Source of the DNA: Clostridium beijerinckii
Lineage (GTDB): Bacteria > Bacillota > Clostridia > Clostridiales > Clostridiaceae
Reading direction: 5' to 3'
DNA: 64,000 bases
Assembly (NCBI RefSeq): GCF_018223745.1
Contig: NZ_CP073653.1
Location: forward strand, 2,942,001 to 3,006,000
In this document: in pieces, positions 46,116 through 55,214 of the stretch
Numbering within the stretch: position 1 is the first letter of the stretch
Layout: each line of letters opens with the position of its first letter
Translations under genes and position numbers: made by a program
Notes under the pieces: model-generated
Seen by the model: only the letters and a program-made list of their open reading frames with translations
Database searches by the model: none
What the model was told of the DNA's origin: nothing

Positions 46116-46160
46116 AGCCTAAAGCAGAAAATTTTAAAAAAATACTTTCAACTTTAGGCT
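46116..46160 (-). terminator. Terminator between rpsU and the Cys-cluster gene
   Basis: AGCCTAAAGT and CTTTAGGCT pair, and TCTTTTTATT follows on the minus strand, 45 bases before the Cys-cluster gene start. It should end the rpsU transcript. Confidence 0.75.
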
Positions 46161-46232
46161 AAAATTTTTAGTCTGTTAATATTCAGGTAGTTAAATAATA
46201 ACTACCTGTAAATTTTTAATTTCCCCAAGAAT

Positions 46233-46267
46233 GCTTCCGAGACACAAAATGTGGAAGTCGCTTTTTT
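46233..46267 (+). terminator. Stem-loop with T-run on the plus strand
   Basis: CTTCC and GGAAG flank an inner CACA/TGTG stem and six T follow. There is no plus-strand gene directly upstream, so it may reflect an unannotated short transcript or be fortuitous. Confidence 0.35.
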
Positions 46268-46324
46268 GTAAGTAAAATAGTTTTATATTATAATAGTTAA
46301 TACTATTAGTAACGCTATAATTTA

Positions 46325-46501
46325 TTACTTAAACTTTCTCTTTCTAGCTTCTTCTGACTTTTTCTTTCTTTTTACGCTTGGCTTTTCATAGTGTTGTCTC
46401 TTTTTTGCCTCTGAAAGGATTCCAGACATTGAACATTTCTTTTTAAATCTTCTCAATGCTTGCTCTAGAGATTCATTTTCTCCTACTTTAATTTCTGACA
46501 T
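46325..46501 (-). CDS. rpsU: 30S ribosomal protein S21
   Basis: This 58-aa, very basic protein starts [20 protein letters not shown], followed by [10 protein letters not shown] and a tail rich in Arg and Lys, which is the standard bS21 sequence. It joins the small subunit near the anti-Shine-Dalgarno helix. ATG 46501 is preceded by GGAGGGAGGG, a very strong ribosome site. The usual downstream gatB/yqeY-type gene is absent here. Confidence 0.96.
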   Translation of the reverse strand: MSEIKVGENESLEQALRRFKKKCSMSGILSEAKKRQHYEKPSVKRKKKSEEARKRKFK

Positions 46502-46927
46502 ACTTTTATCCCTCCCTCCGGCGCTGTATTGTAAACCACATTAATAGTTTACAAATATAAACTCATAATATACTATACATTATTTACTAAAATGCTGTCA
46601 ATGCCTTAATAGTTTAGTAATAAAGTCTTATGACACTTCTAAGCTAGATATTCTGTGGTCCTCTGCACTTTTTAATGTATATAAAAAAAATCTGACAGGT
46701 GAATTTATTTTTTTATTCTCGTGATTGCATTCAAGATCATTTGAAAATATTGTTTTATAATTTGCCTACAGATTTAATTACATTATATTTTTCTACGAAA
46801 ATAAAATTATTATACTTTGTAAAGACTTTTCCTTCATAGGTAGTTCCTAAAATAGAAAAAGAACTCCCACATAAAATGAGAGTTCTTTTTACGAATCGAA
46901 AATCAAGAAATTTATATGCTTTTAATT
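46502..46927. other. Gene-free stretch with one terminator
   Basis: This holds the rpsU promoter region and, at 46856-46890, the terminator of the beta-helix gene. Nothing else is visible. Confidence 0.5.
46856..46890 (-). terminator. Terminator of the beta-helix gene
   Basis: AAAAAGAACTCTCA and TGGGAGTTCTTTTT pair, giving a strong stem with T-run on the minus strand 38 bases after the stop codon. Confidence 0.88.
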
Positions 46928-49195
46928 TTAAGAATTAGGATAGTCAGTAACTGATTGCTTCATATTACCAGATTTTGCTGTATTGCCCATATTATTTACT
47001 ACGTGTGTTATCTCACCATTACCAGATAAAAATACTGAACATGCATGGTGTACTTTAACTCCAGATGCATTTGGAACCTCTATTCCATTATTTTCTGATA
47101 CTACAGCATCCCTAAAGTATGAGTAAATTCCTGATCCAAAAAGCTGATGAGAAGTAACTGAATCAGCCACTTTGTAAGAAGCATATCCGTTTTGAGTACC
47201 ATTATTGCTCATCCAAGATGCTTGATTTGGAACATCATATGGTAATTCACTTTGATAGAAGTATACTTTTCCACCATTACCATTCCATATTGTTTGATAT
47301 TCCTTAAAGTGCTCTACAAACAATCCATATAATGTAACATTATTACCATTTACAATAACACCATTTTTTGCATTGTTAACTGTCCAGCCTACTCCTGTAC
47401 CGTGATCTGCACGCCATACCCAGAAATCATCGCCTATAACATTATTACTATTTATTTTTAGACTTGTATCAGCATTTCCTACTGCTGCCCCACCAATTCT
47501 AAAGAATAAATCACTAAGACTTGTAGGATTAGCTGAGTGATCAGCAGAACTTCCATCTTGTCCAACTTTCAATAATACTGGTGAATTCTTTGCTCCAGCA
47601 TCAAAAAGAACACCAGAAACTTTTACTCCGTCAACATCTGAAATATTCATTGCGGCAGTACCATTGTCTGGGATCAAAGTTGCAAGTCCAAGACCTAATA
47701 TAACTGTATTAGACTTTGTTACATTTATAGAATCACTAAGATGATATACTCCAGGAGTAAATATAATGTTCTTTCCTTGGCTAAGGGCTGCATTTATGCT
47801 TTCAGCTGTAGATGTATCTGGTTTTGCTATATAGAACTGATCTATAGGTAATGATGTACCTTGTCCTAGACCATTTGCCCAAGTTATTCCTTGAGAATTC
47901 TTCCTAAGATCAGGAACAAAAACTTGGTAATTTCCACTATCATCAATATAAAGAAATGGTTTTTCTCTAATAGCTGGTGTTTGACTGACTACTGTATCTG
48001 GTGTTGATGGATATGCATTGTCATCTGTAGGTGCTCCATTGTTCCCCACAAACACCATGTTCCAGTTTGCACCATTCCAAGATCCCATTTGACTGTTTCT
48101 AGTAAAGAATTGTTGTTGTGATCCGGAAGTAATTGAATTATCAATCTTTGAATCAGCTATAAATCCACCACTAGACCAAGCTCCATCGTAATTAGTTCCA
48201 AGTGGATCCCATAAAGACAATCCACCTTTAATGTGAACACGTCTCATTGGTGCAGCTTGTGATACTGCCCAAGTTAAGGTTCCTGCTGGCGCTAAATTAT
48301 TAGAAGAATAAGTTGGAGTGACGGCAACATTTTCAACCGATCTCCAGAAGTTACAAGTCGCATTTCCTCCCATCCAATCTGCTTCACAACGTACTGCACC
48401 AGTTATATTAACTGCATCTGGTGTCTTTCCAAGTCCTAATACAGACGTAAAGAAACCTACATTTACATTTACGTTATATGAACCTGGCTTAAACAAAAAG
48501 GCATATCTTTCATTTCCAAACTGATTTGTCTCCATCTTACTAAATACGCTATCAACAGTATTTTGAATATCAGAACTTGGCATTGATGGATCAAATATTT
48601 TAACATTTGGACCTAAATCTACATTGTTAGCTGTATTACCATCTGGAGTACCGTATACTTCAAATTCCCATAGAGAGTACCCATATTGTGTAGTTCTTGA
48701 TGTTCCAAGCATTCTTATATATCTTCCGGTTGCAGTAGAATTAAAAGTTATGTTTTCTACTCCTCCTGTTCCTCCTGTTTTTGTATAAGCATCTATCCAA
48801 TTTTTATTATCAGTTGATACTTGTATCTTATAATCTTTTGCAGCAGCAGTTTCCCAATTTAGTTTTACTCCTGAGATATTATAATTTCCACCTAAGTCAA
48901 TACATATCCATTGAGGATCACTGCCTTGAGTAGACTCCCACCTAGTTCCTGCATTTTCATCAACAGCTAAAGAAGCAGTATTTCCACCTGTAACTGAAGA
49001 TGAAGTTGCCGACTTATTTAACGCAATATTAGTTGCTACAGCTGCACTTTGTGTAGATGCATTTGAGGTAATTTCACTGTTTGCTCCTAAACTTACAGTT
49101 TCAGCCTTTGTGATAAATGAAGTTGACATAAACATAGTAGTAAAGACAGCCATTGAAAGAGTTAATGATAAAATTCTTTTATTTCTCCTAATCAT
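46928..49195 (-). CDS. Secreted F5/8 type C (CBM32) plus parallel beta-helix protein
   Basis: This is a 755-aa protein. A signal peptide (RILSLTLSMAVFTTMFMSTSFITKA) is followed by a discoidin/CBM32 domain (about 55-190; NIALNKSATSSSV, then DENAGTRWES and WICIDLGG, ending RYIRMLG and LWEFEVYG). The remaining 550 residues have the regular short strands and Asn/Gly-rich turns of a right-handed beta-helix, as in polysaccharide lyases and GH families with that fold. It is probably an extracellular carbohydrate-active enzyme; the substrate is not identifiable. ATG 49195 follows AGGAGG. A cre-like palindrome lies 157 bp upstream. Confidence 0.85.
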   Translation of the reverse strand: MIRRNKRILSLTLSMAVFTTMFMSTSFITKAETVSLGANSEITSNASTQSAAVATNIALNKSATSSSVTGGNTASLAVDENAGTRWESTQGSDPQWICIDLGGNYNISGVKLNWETAAAKDYKIQVSTDNKNWIDAYTKTGGTGGVENITFNSTATGRYIRMLGTSRTTQYGYSLWEFEVYGTPDGNTANNVDLGPNVKIFDPSMPSSDIQNTVDSVFSKMETNQFGNERYAFLFKPGSYNVNVNVGFFTSVLGLGKTPDAVNITGAVRCEADWMGGNATCNFWRSVENVAVTPTYSSNNLAPAGTLTWAVSQAAPMRRVHIKGGLSLWDPLGTNYDGAWSSGGFIADSKIDNSITSGSQQQFFTRNSQMGSWNGANWNMVFVGNNGAPTDDNAYPSTPDTVVSQTPAIREKPFLYIDDSGNYQVFVPDLRKNSQGITWANGLGQGTSLPIDQFYIAKPDTSTAESINAALSQGKNIIFTPGVYHLSDSINVTKSNTVILGLGLATLIPDNGTAAMNISDVDGVKVSGVLFDAGAKNSPVLLKVGQDGSSADHSANPTSLSDLFFRIGGAAVGNADTSLKINSNNVIGDDFWVWRADHGTGVGWTVNNAKNGVIVNGNNVTLYGLFVEHFKEYQTIWNGNGGKVYFYQSELPYDVPNQASWMSNNGTQNGYASYKVADSVTSHQLFGSGIYSYFRDAVVSENNGIEVPNASGVKVHHACSVFLSGNGEITHVVNNMGNTAKSGNMKQSVTDYPNS

Positions 49196-49351
49196 TATTA
49201 AACTACCTCCTAAAAATACAATTTAACCTTATATTTTGAATAATTAGCTTCTTAATTAAAAATACTCTACTTGTTTTGTTGCAACAAAGACATTAATTTA
49301 CTTAACTGTTTTGAGGTTAAGTTTTATATTTTACTTCACTAATACCTAATA

Positions 49352-49365
49352 CTAAAGCGCTTTAG
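49352..49365. promoter_or_regulatory. cre-like palindrome upstream of the beta-helix gene
   Basis: CTAAAGCGCTTTAG is a perfect 14-bp palindrome whose core AAAGCGCTTT matches the catabolite response element (TG-AAAGCG-TTTCA type) but lacks the usual outer TG/CA. CcpA repression of a secreted carbohydrate enzyme would make sense. It could also be the site of a LacI-type regulator. Confidence 0.45.
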
Positions 49366-49499
49366 AATTAAGCATGATGAAGATAAATATCATATTATTT
49401 AACTGAATTTATTTAATTAGTAACTGGAAGTAGGTTTTATGTAGAGAACTTAATTAAAACGTATACATAAAGTGCTTCCATTTACTAAACAACAAGAAT

Positions 49500-49645
49500 T
49501 TGCTTATTAGATGACTATATTTACAAAGTTGCTGAAACTTTAAGTTAATATCTTCACTAGAAATTATAAATATATTTGTAACCACAAGAGTCATAATATG
49601 GAGAAAACATTTGAAAATGAGCTATCAATAATATTGCTTTATTCA
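49500..49645 (-). repeat. Palindromic intergenic element, half copy
   Basis: TTATTAGATGACTATATTT, CTTCACTAGAAATTATAAAT, and GGAGAAAACATTTGAAAATG match one half of copy B, with an extra insert of about 20 bp (AACCACAAGAGTCATAATAT) and no hairpin or second half. The rest of the 49.2-49.9 kb gap shows only the cre-like site and a terminator. Confidence 0.7.
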
Positions 49646-49883
49646 TTGGTGATTTCATTATAAACGAGAATTTTATAGTTATGTAAAGGACTATTTTTAT
49701 GATATGCTGCTTGCGATGTGTATGCTTTACTTTATACCTTGATAATACTCTGATAAAAAACCAAAGTAAACACCAATTTCTTTAAACATTCATATTTTAG
49801 AACAAAACGCAAATATTCAATATATCTTTTTATAAATATTCCTTTTATTCTTAAAAATGTGCGTTTAATTCTTATAAAAATGC

Positions 49884-49912
49884 AAAAGCCATCCATTTCA
49901 CTGGATGACTTT
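49884..49912 (-). terminator. Terminator of the aldo/keto reductase gene
   Basis: AAAGTCATCC pairs with GGATGGCTTTT around AGTGAAAT, with a T-rich run (GCATTTTTAT) downstream on the minus strand. Confidence 0.75.
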
Positions 49913-49920
49913 CTATAGAA

Positions 49921-51099
49921 TTAATATAGCTTAAATAATTTTACTGCTGTTTTTGCAATTTTATATACAGGTGTTTCAAGCTCTCTGCTTGCATTCTTAA
50001 GTTCTTTTCGAATTTCTATGTGCTGTGGACAATGCTTTTCACATTTACCACATTCAACACATTGTGAAGCGCTGCTTGGATTTTTACGCACTGCAGTACA
50101 CATTAGGTAATTATGCCTGCCTGACTTTTTATTCTCAGAATACATGAGATTGTACGAATGAAAAGTTCCTGGTATATCTACCCCCTTAGGACATGGCATA
50201 CAATATCCACAACCTGTGCAGCCAACTTTAATATTTCTATTTAGCTCATTTTTAATCTGTTCTATTAAGTCAAAATCTTCTTTGGTGAATTCACCAACCT
50301 CCACATTACTTGCAATATCTATATTTTCCCGAAGCATTTCAAGGGAGTTCATTCCTGATAATACGCACGTAACCTCAGGCTGATTCCAAAGCCATCTAAA
50401 TGCCCATTCTGCTGGAGTACGTTTCTTTGAATTTTCCTTTATTATGTTCTTAGCTTTTTCAGGTAATAAATTAACTAATCTTCCACCACGTAATGGCTCC
50501 ATTATAATTACAGGAAGACCTTTTTTATTAGCAGCCTTTAATCCTCTTTTTCCTGCCTGGCTATGTTCATCTAAATAATTATATTGAATCTGGCAAAAGT
50601 CCCAATCATAAACCTCCAGTAACTGAAGAAAAGTTTCTGTATTTCCATGATAGGAAAAGCCAACATTACGAATTTGCCCATTTTGAACTTTCTCTTTTAA
50701 CCAATCGTCTGCGCCTAATGCTTTTAATCTGTTCCAAGTCTGCACATCAGTAAGCATATGCATAAGGTAATAATCAACATAATCTGTTTGCAACCTTTTT
50801 AATTGTTCTTTAAAATATTTTTCTAAATCCTTCTTTGACTTAACCATAAAATGTGGGAGCTTTGTTGCAATAAATATTTTCTCTCTACATTTATTTCTTT
50901 TTAAAATTTCCCCAAGTGTAGCCTCACTACCTGGATAAACATAAGCCGTATCAAAGTAATTCACACCGTTATTTATCGCTTCCATAATTTCTTTTTCTGC
51001 TTTATCTATATCAATGCTGGCCCCTTTTCTAGTAAAACGCATACATCCATAACCTAATATTGATAGCTTATTTCCATTTTTATCTTCTCTATATTTCAT
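49921..51099 (-). CDS. Aldo/keto reductase with C-terminal 4Fe-4S ferredoxin domain
   Basis: This is a protein of about 392 aa. The AKR barrel starts KLSILGYGCMRF and has the catalytic Asp/Tyr in YFDTAYVYPGSE and the Lys/His positions in ATKLPH and MHMLTD. At the C-terminus are two cysteine groups, CTGCGYCMPCPKGVD and CVECGKCEKHCPQ, binding one or two Fe-S clusters, as in the common clostridial ferredoxin-type AKR. It probably reduces an aldehyde or ketone with electrons from ferredoxin or NADPH. ATG 51099 follows TGGAGGAA; another ATG at 51129 behind GAGGTGG is possible and would add ten residues. Confidence 0.9.
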   Translation of the reverse strand: MKYREDKNGNKLSILGYGCMRFTRKGASIDIDKAEKEIMEAINNGVNYFDTAYVYPGSEATLGEILKRNKCREKIFIATKLPHFMVKSKKDLEKYFKEQLKRLQTDYVDYYLMHMLTDVQTWNRLKALGADDWLKEKVQNGQIRNVGFSYHGNTETFLQLLEVYDWDFCQIQYNYLDEHSQAGKRGLKAANKKGLPVIIMEPLRGGRLVNLLPEKAKNIIKENSKKRTPAEWAFRWLWNQPEVTCVLSGMNSLEMLRENIDIASNVEVGEFTKEDFDLIEQIKNELNRNIKVGCTGCGYCMPCPKGVDIPGTFHSYNLMYSENKKSGRHNYLMCTAVRKNPSSASQCVECGKCEKHCPQHIEIRKELKNASRELETPVYKIAKTAVKLFKLY

Positions 51100-51424
51100 T
51101 TTTGAAGATTCCTCCACAGAATCCATCATTATAACCACCTCATCAACAATTTATATAATATATGTATATTATAACAGATTGAACTTTTTGCCAATAGCAG
51201 ATCTGATATTATTTCATTAAGAAGAATATGGTAATTCTGACTCTAAAATATGATTGATTGTTAATTAATTTTAGTCTAATATTGTTGTTACCGCTCAGTA
51301 AATTGCTTTAATGATAAATATATATTTGAAATCATAGTAACGCAAATGCTGAGTTCAGATTAAGATGTAAAAATCTAATTACTATAAAATATAAATAAAA
51401 ATTTCTAAGACAGGAGAATAGAAA
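51100..51424. other. Divergent gene-free stretch
   Basis: The gap between the aldo/keto reductase and DUF2238 genes is AT-rich and should hold two promoters. No structured element recognised. Confidence 0.45.
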
Positions 51425-52042
51425 ATGAGAACTAAAAGAAACTATGGTTTTAATGACTATTTTGAGTTGTTTTTATATGCTCTTGCTGTAATTTGTTCTA
51501 TCTATTTTCTTATTAGAGGCGATATGCAAAGAACACTTCAACCCATATTAATAATCCTAGTGTTAACTGTTATAAAAGCATTAATAAAGAAAAGTAGAAT
51601 TCCAATTTCGACTGGTTTAAGATTTTCTGTTTTAGCATTCATTTTTGTTACTATGTTTTTTGCTAACGAATTTAAAGGTTATTCATTTATACCTTATCTT
51701 GATAAAATAGAACATTTGTCGTCAGGGGTTATACTCTTCTATATAGGTTCGTTAATATTGGAGCTTATAAATAAAAATGAAACAAATAAGCTTAATATAA
51801 AAACAATTATCCTTTTTAGCCTTTTCTTTGCAATAGCTATGGCTGGAGTTTGGGAGATTTACGAGTTTACAACTGATAGATTATTTGGTCTTAGAAGCCA
51901 AAATAACAGTCTAGTGGATACTATGGGTGACATTATCTGCGGAAGTATTGGAGCCCTATTTACTAGCATTTACGCTTACAAAAATTTAAAAGTAAACTTT
52001 AAAGTTTCATCAGAAGTTATTGGTGATTCTGACAACTTATAA
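51425..52042 (+). CDS. DUF2238 (YjdF-like) membrane protein
   Basis: This 205-aa protein has five to six spans. The motifs DKIEHLSSGV, WEIYEFTTDRLFG, then QNNSLVDTMGDIICGSIGA are those of the YjdF/DUF2238 family; several conserved acidic and His residues lie at membrane ends and hint at a metal-binding or hydrolytic role that is not established. ATG 51425 follows CAGGAGAA. Confidence 0.85.
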   Translation: MRTKRNYGFNDYFELFLYALAVICSIYFLIRGDMQRTLQPILIILVLTVIKALIKKSRIPISTGLRFSVLAFIFVTMFFANEFKGYSFIPYLDKIEHLSSGVILFYIGSLILELINKNETNKLNIKTIILFSLFFAIAMAGVWEIYEFTTDRLFGLRSQNNSLVDTMGDIICGSIGALFTSIYAYKNLKVNFKVSSEVIGDSDNL

Positions 52043-52095
52043 AATAGATTTTAATTATATCTTTAAGATAAATGGTATATATTTGCACATTAATT

Positions 52096-52124
52096 AAAGG
52101 CGTCTAGTAAATTTAGACGCCTTT
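52096..52124. terminator. Bidirectional terminator between DUF2238 and pirin genes
   Basis: AAAGGCGTCTA and TAGACGCCTTT make an 11-bp stem. T-rich sequence follows on the plus strand (AATTTTTT) and, less strongly, on the minus. Confidence 0.9.
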
Positions 52125-52168
52125 AATTTTTTCTTATAGATTATTATTAATATTTTATTTTAAAAATA

Positions 52169-53185
52169 TTATCTAAATTCTGTTGTTCCATCAGGATATT
52201 GTGCAAATCTTCCTTTTTCTCTTGGGTGAACAAAATCGTCACGTTCCCATGGCCAGCCCCCAAAACCAGTGCTCTTATAGTCTGCAAAAGCATCCATAAT
52301 TTCTTTATCTGATGTCATAACAAAAGGTCCATAACTTACAACTGGCTCTCCAATAGGTTCTCCTTCTAAAAGCAGAATACAGCTTTCCTTAGCGCCATTT
52401 TCTATTTTTACAACTTCATCACCTGCAAGTTTTACACTATTATAAACATCAATATCAGTTCCTTCAATCCTTATTGTCTCTCCATCATAGAAATAAATAG
52501 TTCTATTTAATGTTGAAGATACCTTTTGAAGTTCTATACTTGCTTCAGGTTCTATACGTATAATACATATTCTTACATGATTATTATCTTTACTTGCCCA
52601 TGAATTAGGCGAAGGTTCTAGGCTCTTAGTACCATTATAAGTACCTGAGATAATTCTTACAGTACTTGTTTTTCCATTATTGTCTTTTGAGTTTATAACT
52701 GGTATATCCTCTGCCCAAAGCATTTTATAATGTGGTTCAACGAATTTATCTTTCTTAGGCAGATTGAGCCAGATTTGAAATAATTCTAGTGGATTTTCCT
52801 TTTCAGTATTAACTAAAGGGAACATTTCTGTATGATTACAGCCTCTACCTGCAGTCAGCCACTGCACATCATTAGCTCCATAGCGTCCTGTAGCACCAGC
52901 TGAATCAGCATGATCAACATATCCATCTAGAACTATTGTGACTGTTTCAAACCCTCTGTGAGGATGCTGAGGGAATCCTGGAATGGTATCCCCATGATAC
53001 ATATTCCATCCATCAATTCCTCTAAAGTCGTTGCCAATAGTTCTCCCATACAAAGAAGCATCTGGTCCCATCTCACTATTACCCTTTGGATAAGCATCCT
53101 TATGATGTGCACAAAATATAAAAGGATCACTTGTCTGCCACTGTGAACTTAGCTTGCTTATTTTAAGTATATTATTTTTTCCCAT
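52169..53185 (-). CDS. Pirin family protein (quercetinase-like bicupin)
   Basis: This is a 338-aa protein. The metal site of the N-terminal cupin is intact: HPHRGFETVTIVLDG (His74, His76), then TAGRGCNHTEM (His118, Glu120). The C-terminal cupin has lost ligand histidines, as usual. Bacterial pirins act as Fe-dependent dioxygenases or redox sensors. ATG 53185 follows AAGGGAGG. A Fur/PerR-like box is 173 bp upstream. Length is greater than the 230-290 aa usual for pirins, mainly in loops near 150-200. Confidence 0.92.
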   Translation of the reverse strand: MGKNNILKISKLSSQWQTSDPFIFCAHHKDAYPKGNSEMGPDASLYGRTIGNDFRGIDGWNMYHGDTIPGFPQHPHRGFETVTIVLDGYVDHADSAGATGRYGANDVQWLTAGRGCNHTEMFPLVNTEKENPLELFQIWLNLPKKDKFVEPHYKMLWAEDIPVINSKDNNGKTSTVRIISGTYNGTKSLEPSPNSWASKDNNHVRICIIRIEPEASIELQKVSSTLNRTIYFYDGETIRIEGTDIDVYNSVKLAGDEVVKIENGAKESCILLLEGEPIGEPVVSYGPFVMTSDKEIMDAFADYKSTGFGGWPWERDDFVHPREKGRFAQYPDGTTEFR

Positions 53186-53879
53186 TTCGTAACCTCCCTT
53201 GATACTTCATATAATTTATAAATAATCTTTAATAATTCCCCTATAATATCAATCAAGTTAGAATTATCTAATTTTAAAAAAATATATTGATTAAATTTTC
53301 TCCATTTTATTATGTGTTACTTTTATAAATCCAATGAGATTTATAAAAGTAATTAATTGATAATGATTATTATTTATTAACAAAATTATAGCATAGCTTT
53401 CATGATTTGTATATTGATTCTAATAATTTATTGCATTTTATTAATACGTAGTATATAAGAAAAATTTCTTTACTGTGTATATATTCTTTGCAAAGTCCGT
53501 AATTCTATCTGAGATATTGAGCCATTTATATTTAATAAAATGAATTGAGAAAACTTTAACAATGAATTTCACGCTTTTTATGCAATATCGTAAATGAACA
53601 ATATTATTATAGAATTATTTTATATTACATATTATTAATTTTTCCTTCTAAATTTTAATGAAATGGCGGTGAAACTCATATATTAGTATTTTTCAATACT
53701 AATATTATCTTATTAACTTATAAAGTAAAAAAAGGTTATTAAAGGTGATAAATAATTAACAAAATTGCTCGAAAAACGTTGATTAATTGTACTGTATCCT
53801 ATATAATTATCTTTAAAGGATGGAAAAATAATCTTTTCTCCAAACTTTAAAATAATATTATGAAAGTGAGGGTCTCATA
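53186..53879. other. Divergent gene-free stretch with Fur-like box and hairpin
   Basis: This 694-bp gap holds the Fur/PerR-like box (53358-53372) and a perfect 11-bp stem ATATTAGTATT with a 4-nt loop (53680-53705), 175 bp before the acetate-type transporter. The hairpin is followed by TATCTT and could be an attenuator or operator. No coding sequence was seen. Confidence 0.5.
53358..53372 (-). promoter_or_regulatory. Fur/PerR-like box upstream of the pirin gene
   Basis: TGATAATGATTATTA matches 14 of 15 positions of TGATAATNATTATCA (counting the N) and differs by one base from the box at 37406-37420. A possible -10 hexamer TATAAT (minus strand, near 53387-53392) lies just upstream of it, so the box would cover the transcription start. 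Confidence 0.6.
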
Positions 53880-54479
53880 TTGAACCAGGTAAACGGAACG
53901 AAAGAATGGTCTAATCCTAGTCCCGCAGGCCTAGTTGCTTTAGCAGTAGCAAGTTTCTGCTTTTTTGCCTTATTATCAGGAAGAGTAACAAGCGGAGCCT
54001 TACCACTTCTTGGATGTTGGCTTATTGGAGGATTTGTAGTACAAGTTGTAGTTGCCTTAATTGATTTAAAAGGCGGTAATACTACTGGTGGAAACACATT
54101 TTTATTCTTTAGTGCATTTTTTATGTTAACGGGTGGAATTGAAATGCTCATTAAATTTAATGCGGTAACTAACGGAATTTCCCTAGATACGCGTATTGAT
54201 GGTTGGGCATGGTTAGTACTTAGTATTTCACTTATTATGTGGACACCCGCATTCCTCAAAACACCATTAGTGTTGTCGCTAATCATTTTAGCTTTAGATC
54301 TATCTTCACTCTGTATTTCTCTAATTGATTTAGGAGTATTACCAAAGATTTTTTCAAATATACCTGCCTTTGGATTATTAATAGCAGGTATTTTAGGAAT
54401 TTATCTTGCAGCTGCAATTATTGTTAATACCGCTTTTGGTAGACCAATCTACCCTTCACCAGGTCCAATTATTAAATAG
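53880..54479 (+). CDS. Acetate uptake transporter family membrane protein (GPR1/FUN34/YaaH)
   Basis: This 199-aa protein has six hydrophobic spans. NPSPAGLVALAVASFCFF at the N-terminus corresponds to the family's NPAPLGL signature, and the FLFFSAFFMLTGG segment fits the second half. These proteins transport acetate or succinate with protons. The start is TTG 53880 after GAGGGT; the nearby ATG is out of frame. It is a single gene with its own terminator. Confidence 0.82.
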   Translation: MNQVNGTKEWSNPSPAGLVALAVASFCFFALLSGRVTSGALPLLGCWLIGGFVVQVVVALIDLKGGNTTGGNTFLFFSAFFMLTGGIEMLIKFNAVTNGISLDTRIDGWAWLVLSISLIMWTPAFLKTPLVLSLIILALDLSSLCISLIDLGVLPKIFSNIPAFGLLIAGILGIYLAAAIIVNTAFGRPIYPSPGPIIK

Positions 54480-54544
54480 ATATCGTCACTTTAACTATAC
54501 TACCCTATTTATCAAAAAAGTAAATGTATACATAGAATAAAAAT

Positions 54545-54595
54545 AAAGACTAAAATTCTCTAATATTATTTATATATCAGAGAATTTTAGTCTTT
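54545..54595 (+). terminator. Terminator of the acetate transporter gene
   Basis: AAAGACTAAAATTCTCT pairs with AGAGAATTTTAGTCTTT around an AT-rich loop; ATTAGGTTTT follows. 65 bases after the stop. Confidence 0.85.
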
Positions 54596-54683
54596 ATTAG
54601 GTTTTCATCATTATAGGATATCTCATAGGTACACAAAAGATTCAAAGTTATAATAACATTTGTGTGTACAAATAAAATTCACT

Positions 54684-55169
54684 TTATTTTAATGCATTTA
54701 AAGCAGCTTCATAATTTGGTTCTGATGTTACTTCCTCGCAATATTCAACATAAGTAACCTTGTTATTTTCATCAACTACAAATACTGCTCTTGTTAGCAG
54801 ACCTAATTCTTTAATGTAAGTTCCGAATTCCTTACCAAAGCTCCTATCCTTATAATCTGATAATGTTTGTACTGCATCAATACCTTGATTTCCGCACCAT
54901 CTTCCTTGTGCAAAAGGTAGATCCATTGATATTACATATATCTTTACATTGTTTAATTTTGCAGCTTCTTCATTAAATTTTCTTACTTCTAAATCACATA
55001 CTGGTGTATCTATTGATGGAACACTTACATATGCTCTCTTTCCTGTAAAATCTTTCGAATTAACAGCATTTAAACCATTATCTGTTACTACGAAGTCTGG
55101 TGCAGTATCACCAACTTTAATTTCTCTTCCTTCTAATGTTACTTCATTTCCTTGAAATTTAACTTTCAT
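54684..55169 (-). CDS. tpx: Thiol peroxidase (atypical 2-Cys peroxiredoxin)
   Basis: This is a 161-aa protein. The peroxidatic Cys58 is in SVPSIDTPVCDLEVRKFN and the resolving Cys92 in GRWCGNQGI, as in Tpx. It removes peroxides using reduced thioredoxin. It is the second gene after trxB (45-bp gap), which supplies reducing power. ATG 55169 follows AGGAGG. Length and motifs are normal. Confidence 0.96.
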   Translation of the reverse strand: MKVKFQGNEVTLEGREIKVGDTAPDFVVTDNGLNAVNSKDFTGKRAYVSVPSIDTPVCDLEVRKFNEEAAKLNNVKIYVISMDLPFAQGRWCGNQGIDAVQTLSDYKDRSFGKEFGTYIKELGLLTRAVFVVDENNKVTYVEYCEEVTSEPNYEAALNALK

Positions 55170-55214
55170 AATTCATTCCTCCTAAATTATTAATATTATA
55201 TTTTAACTATTTTC

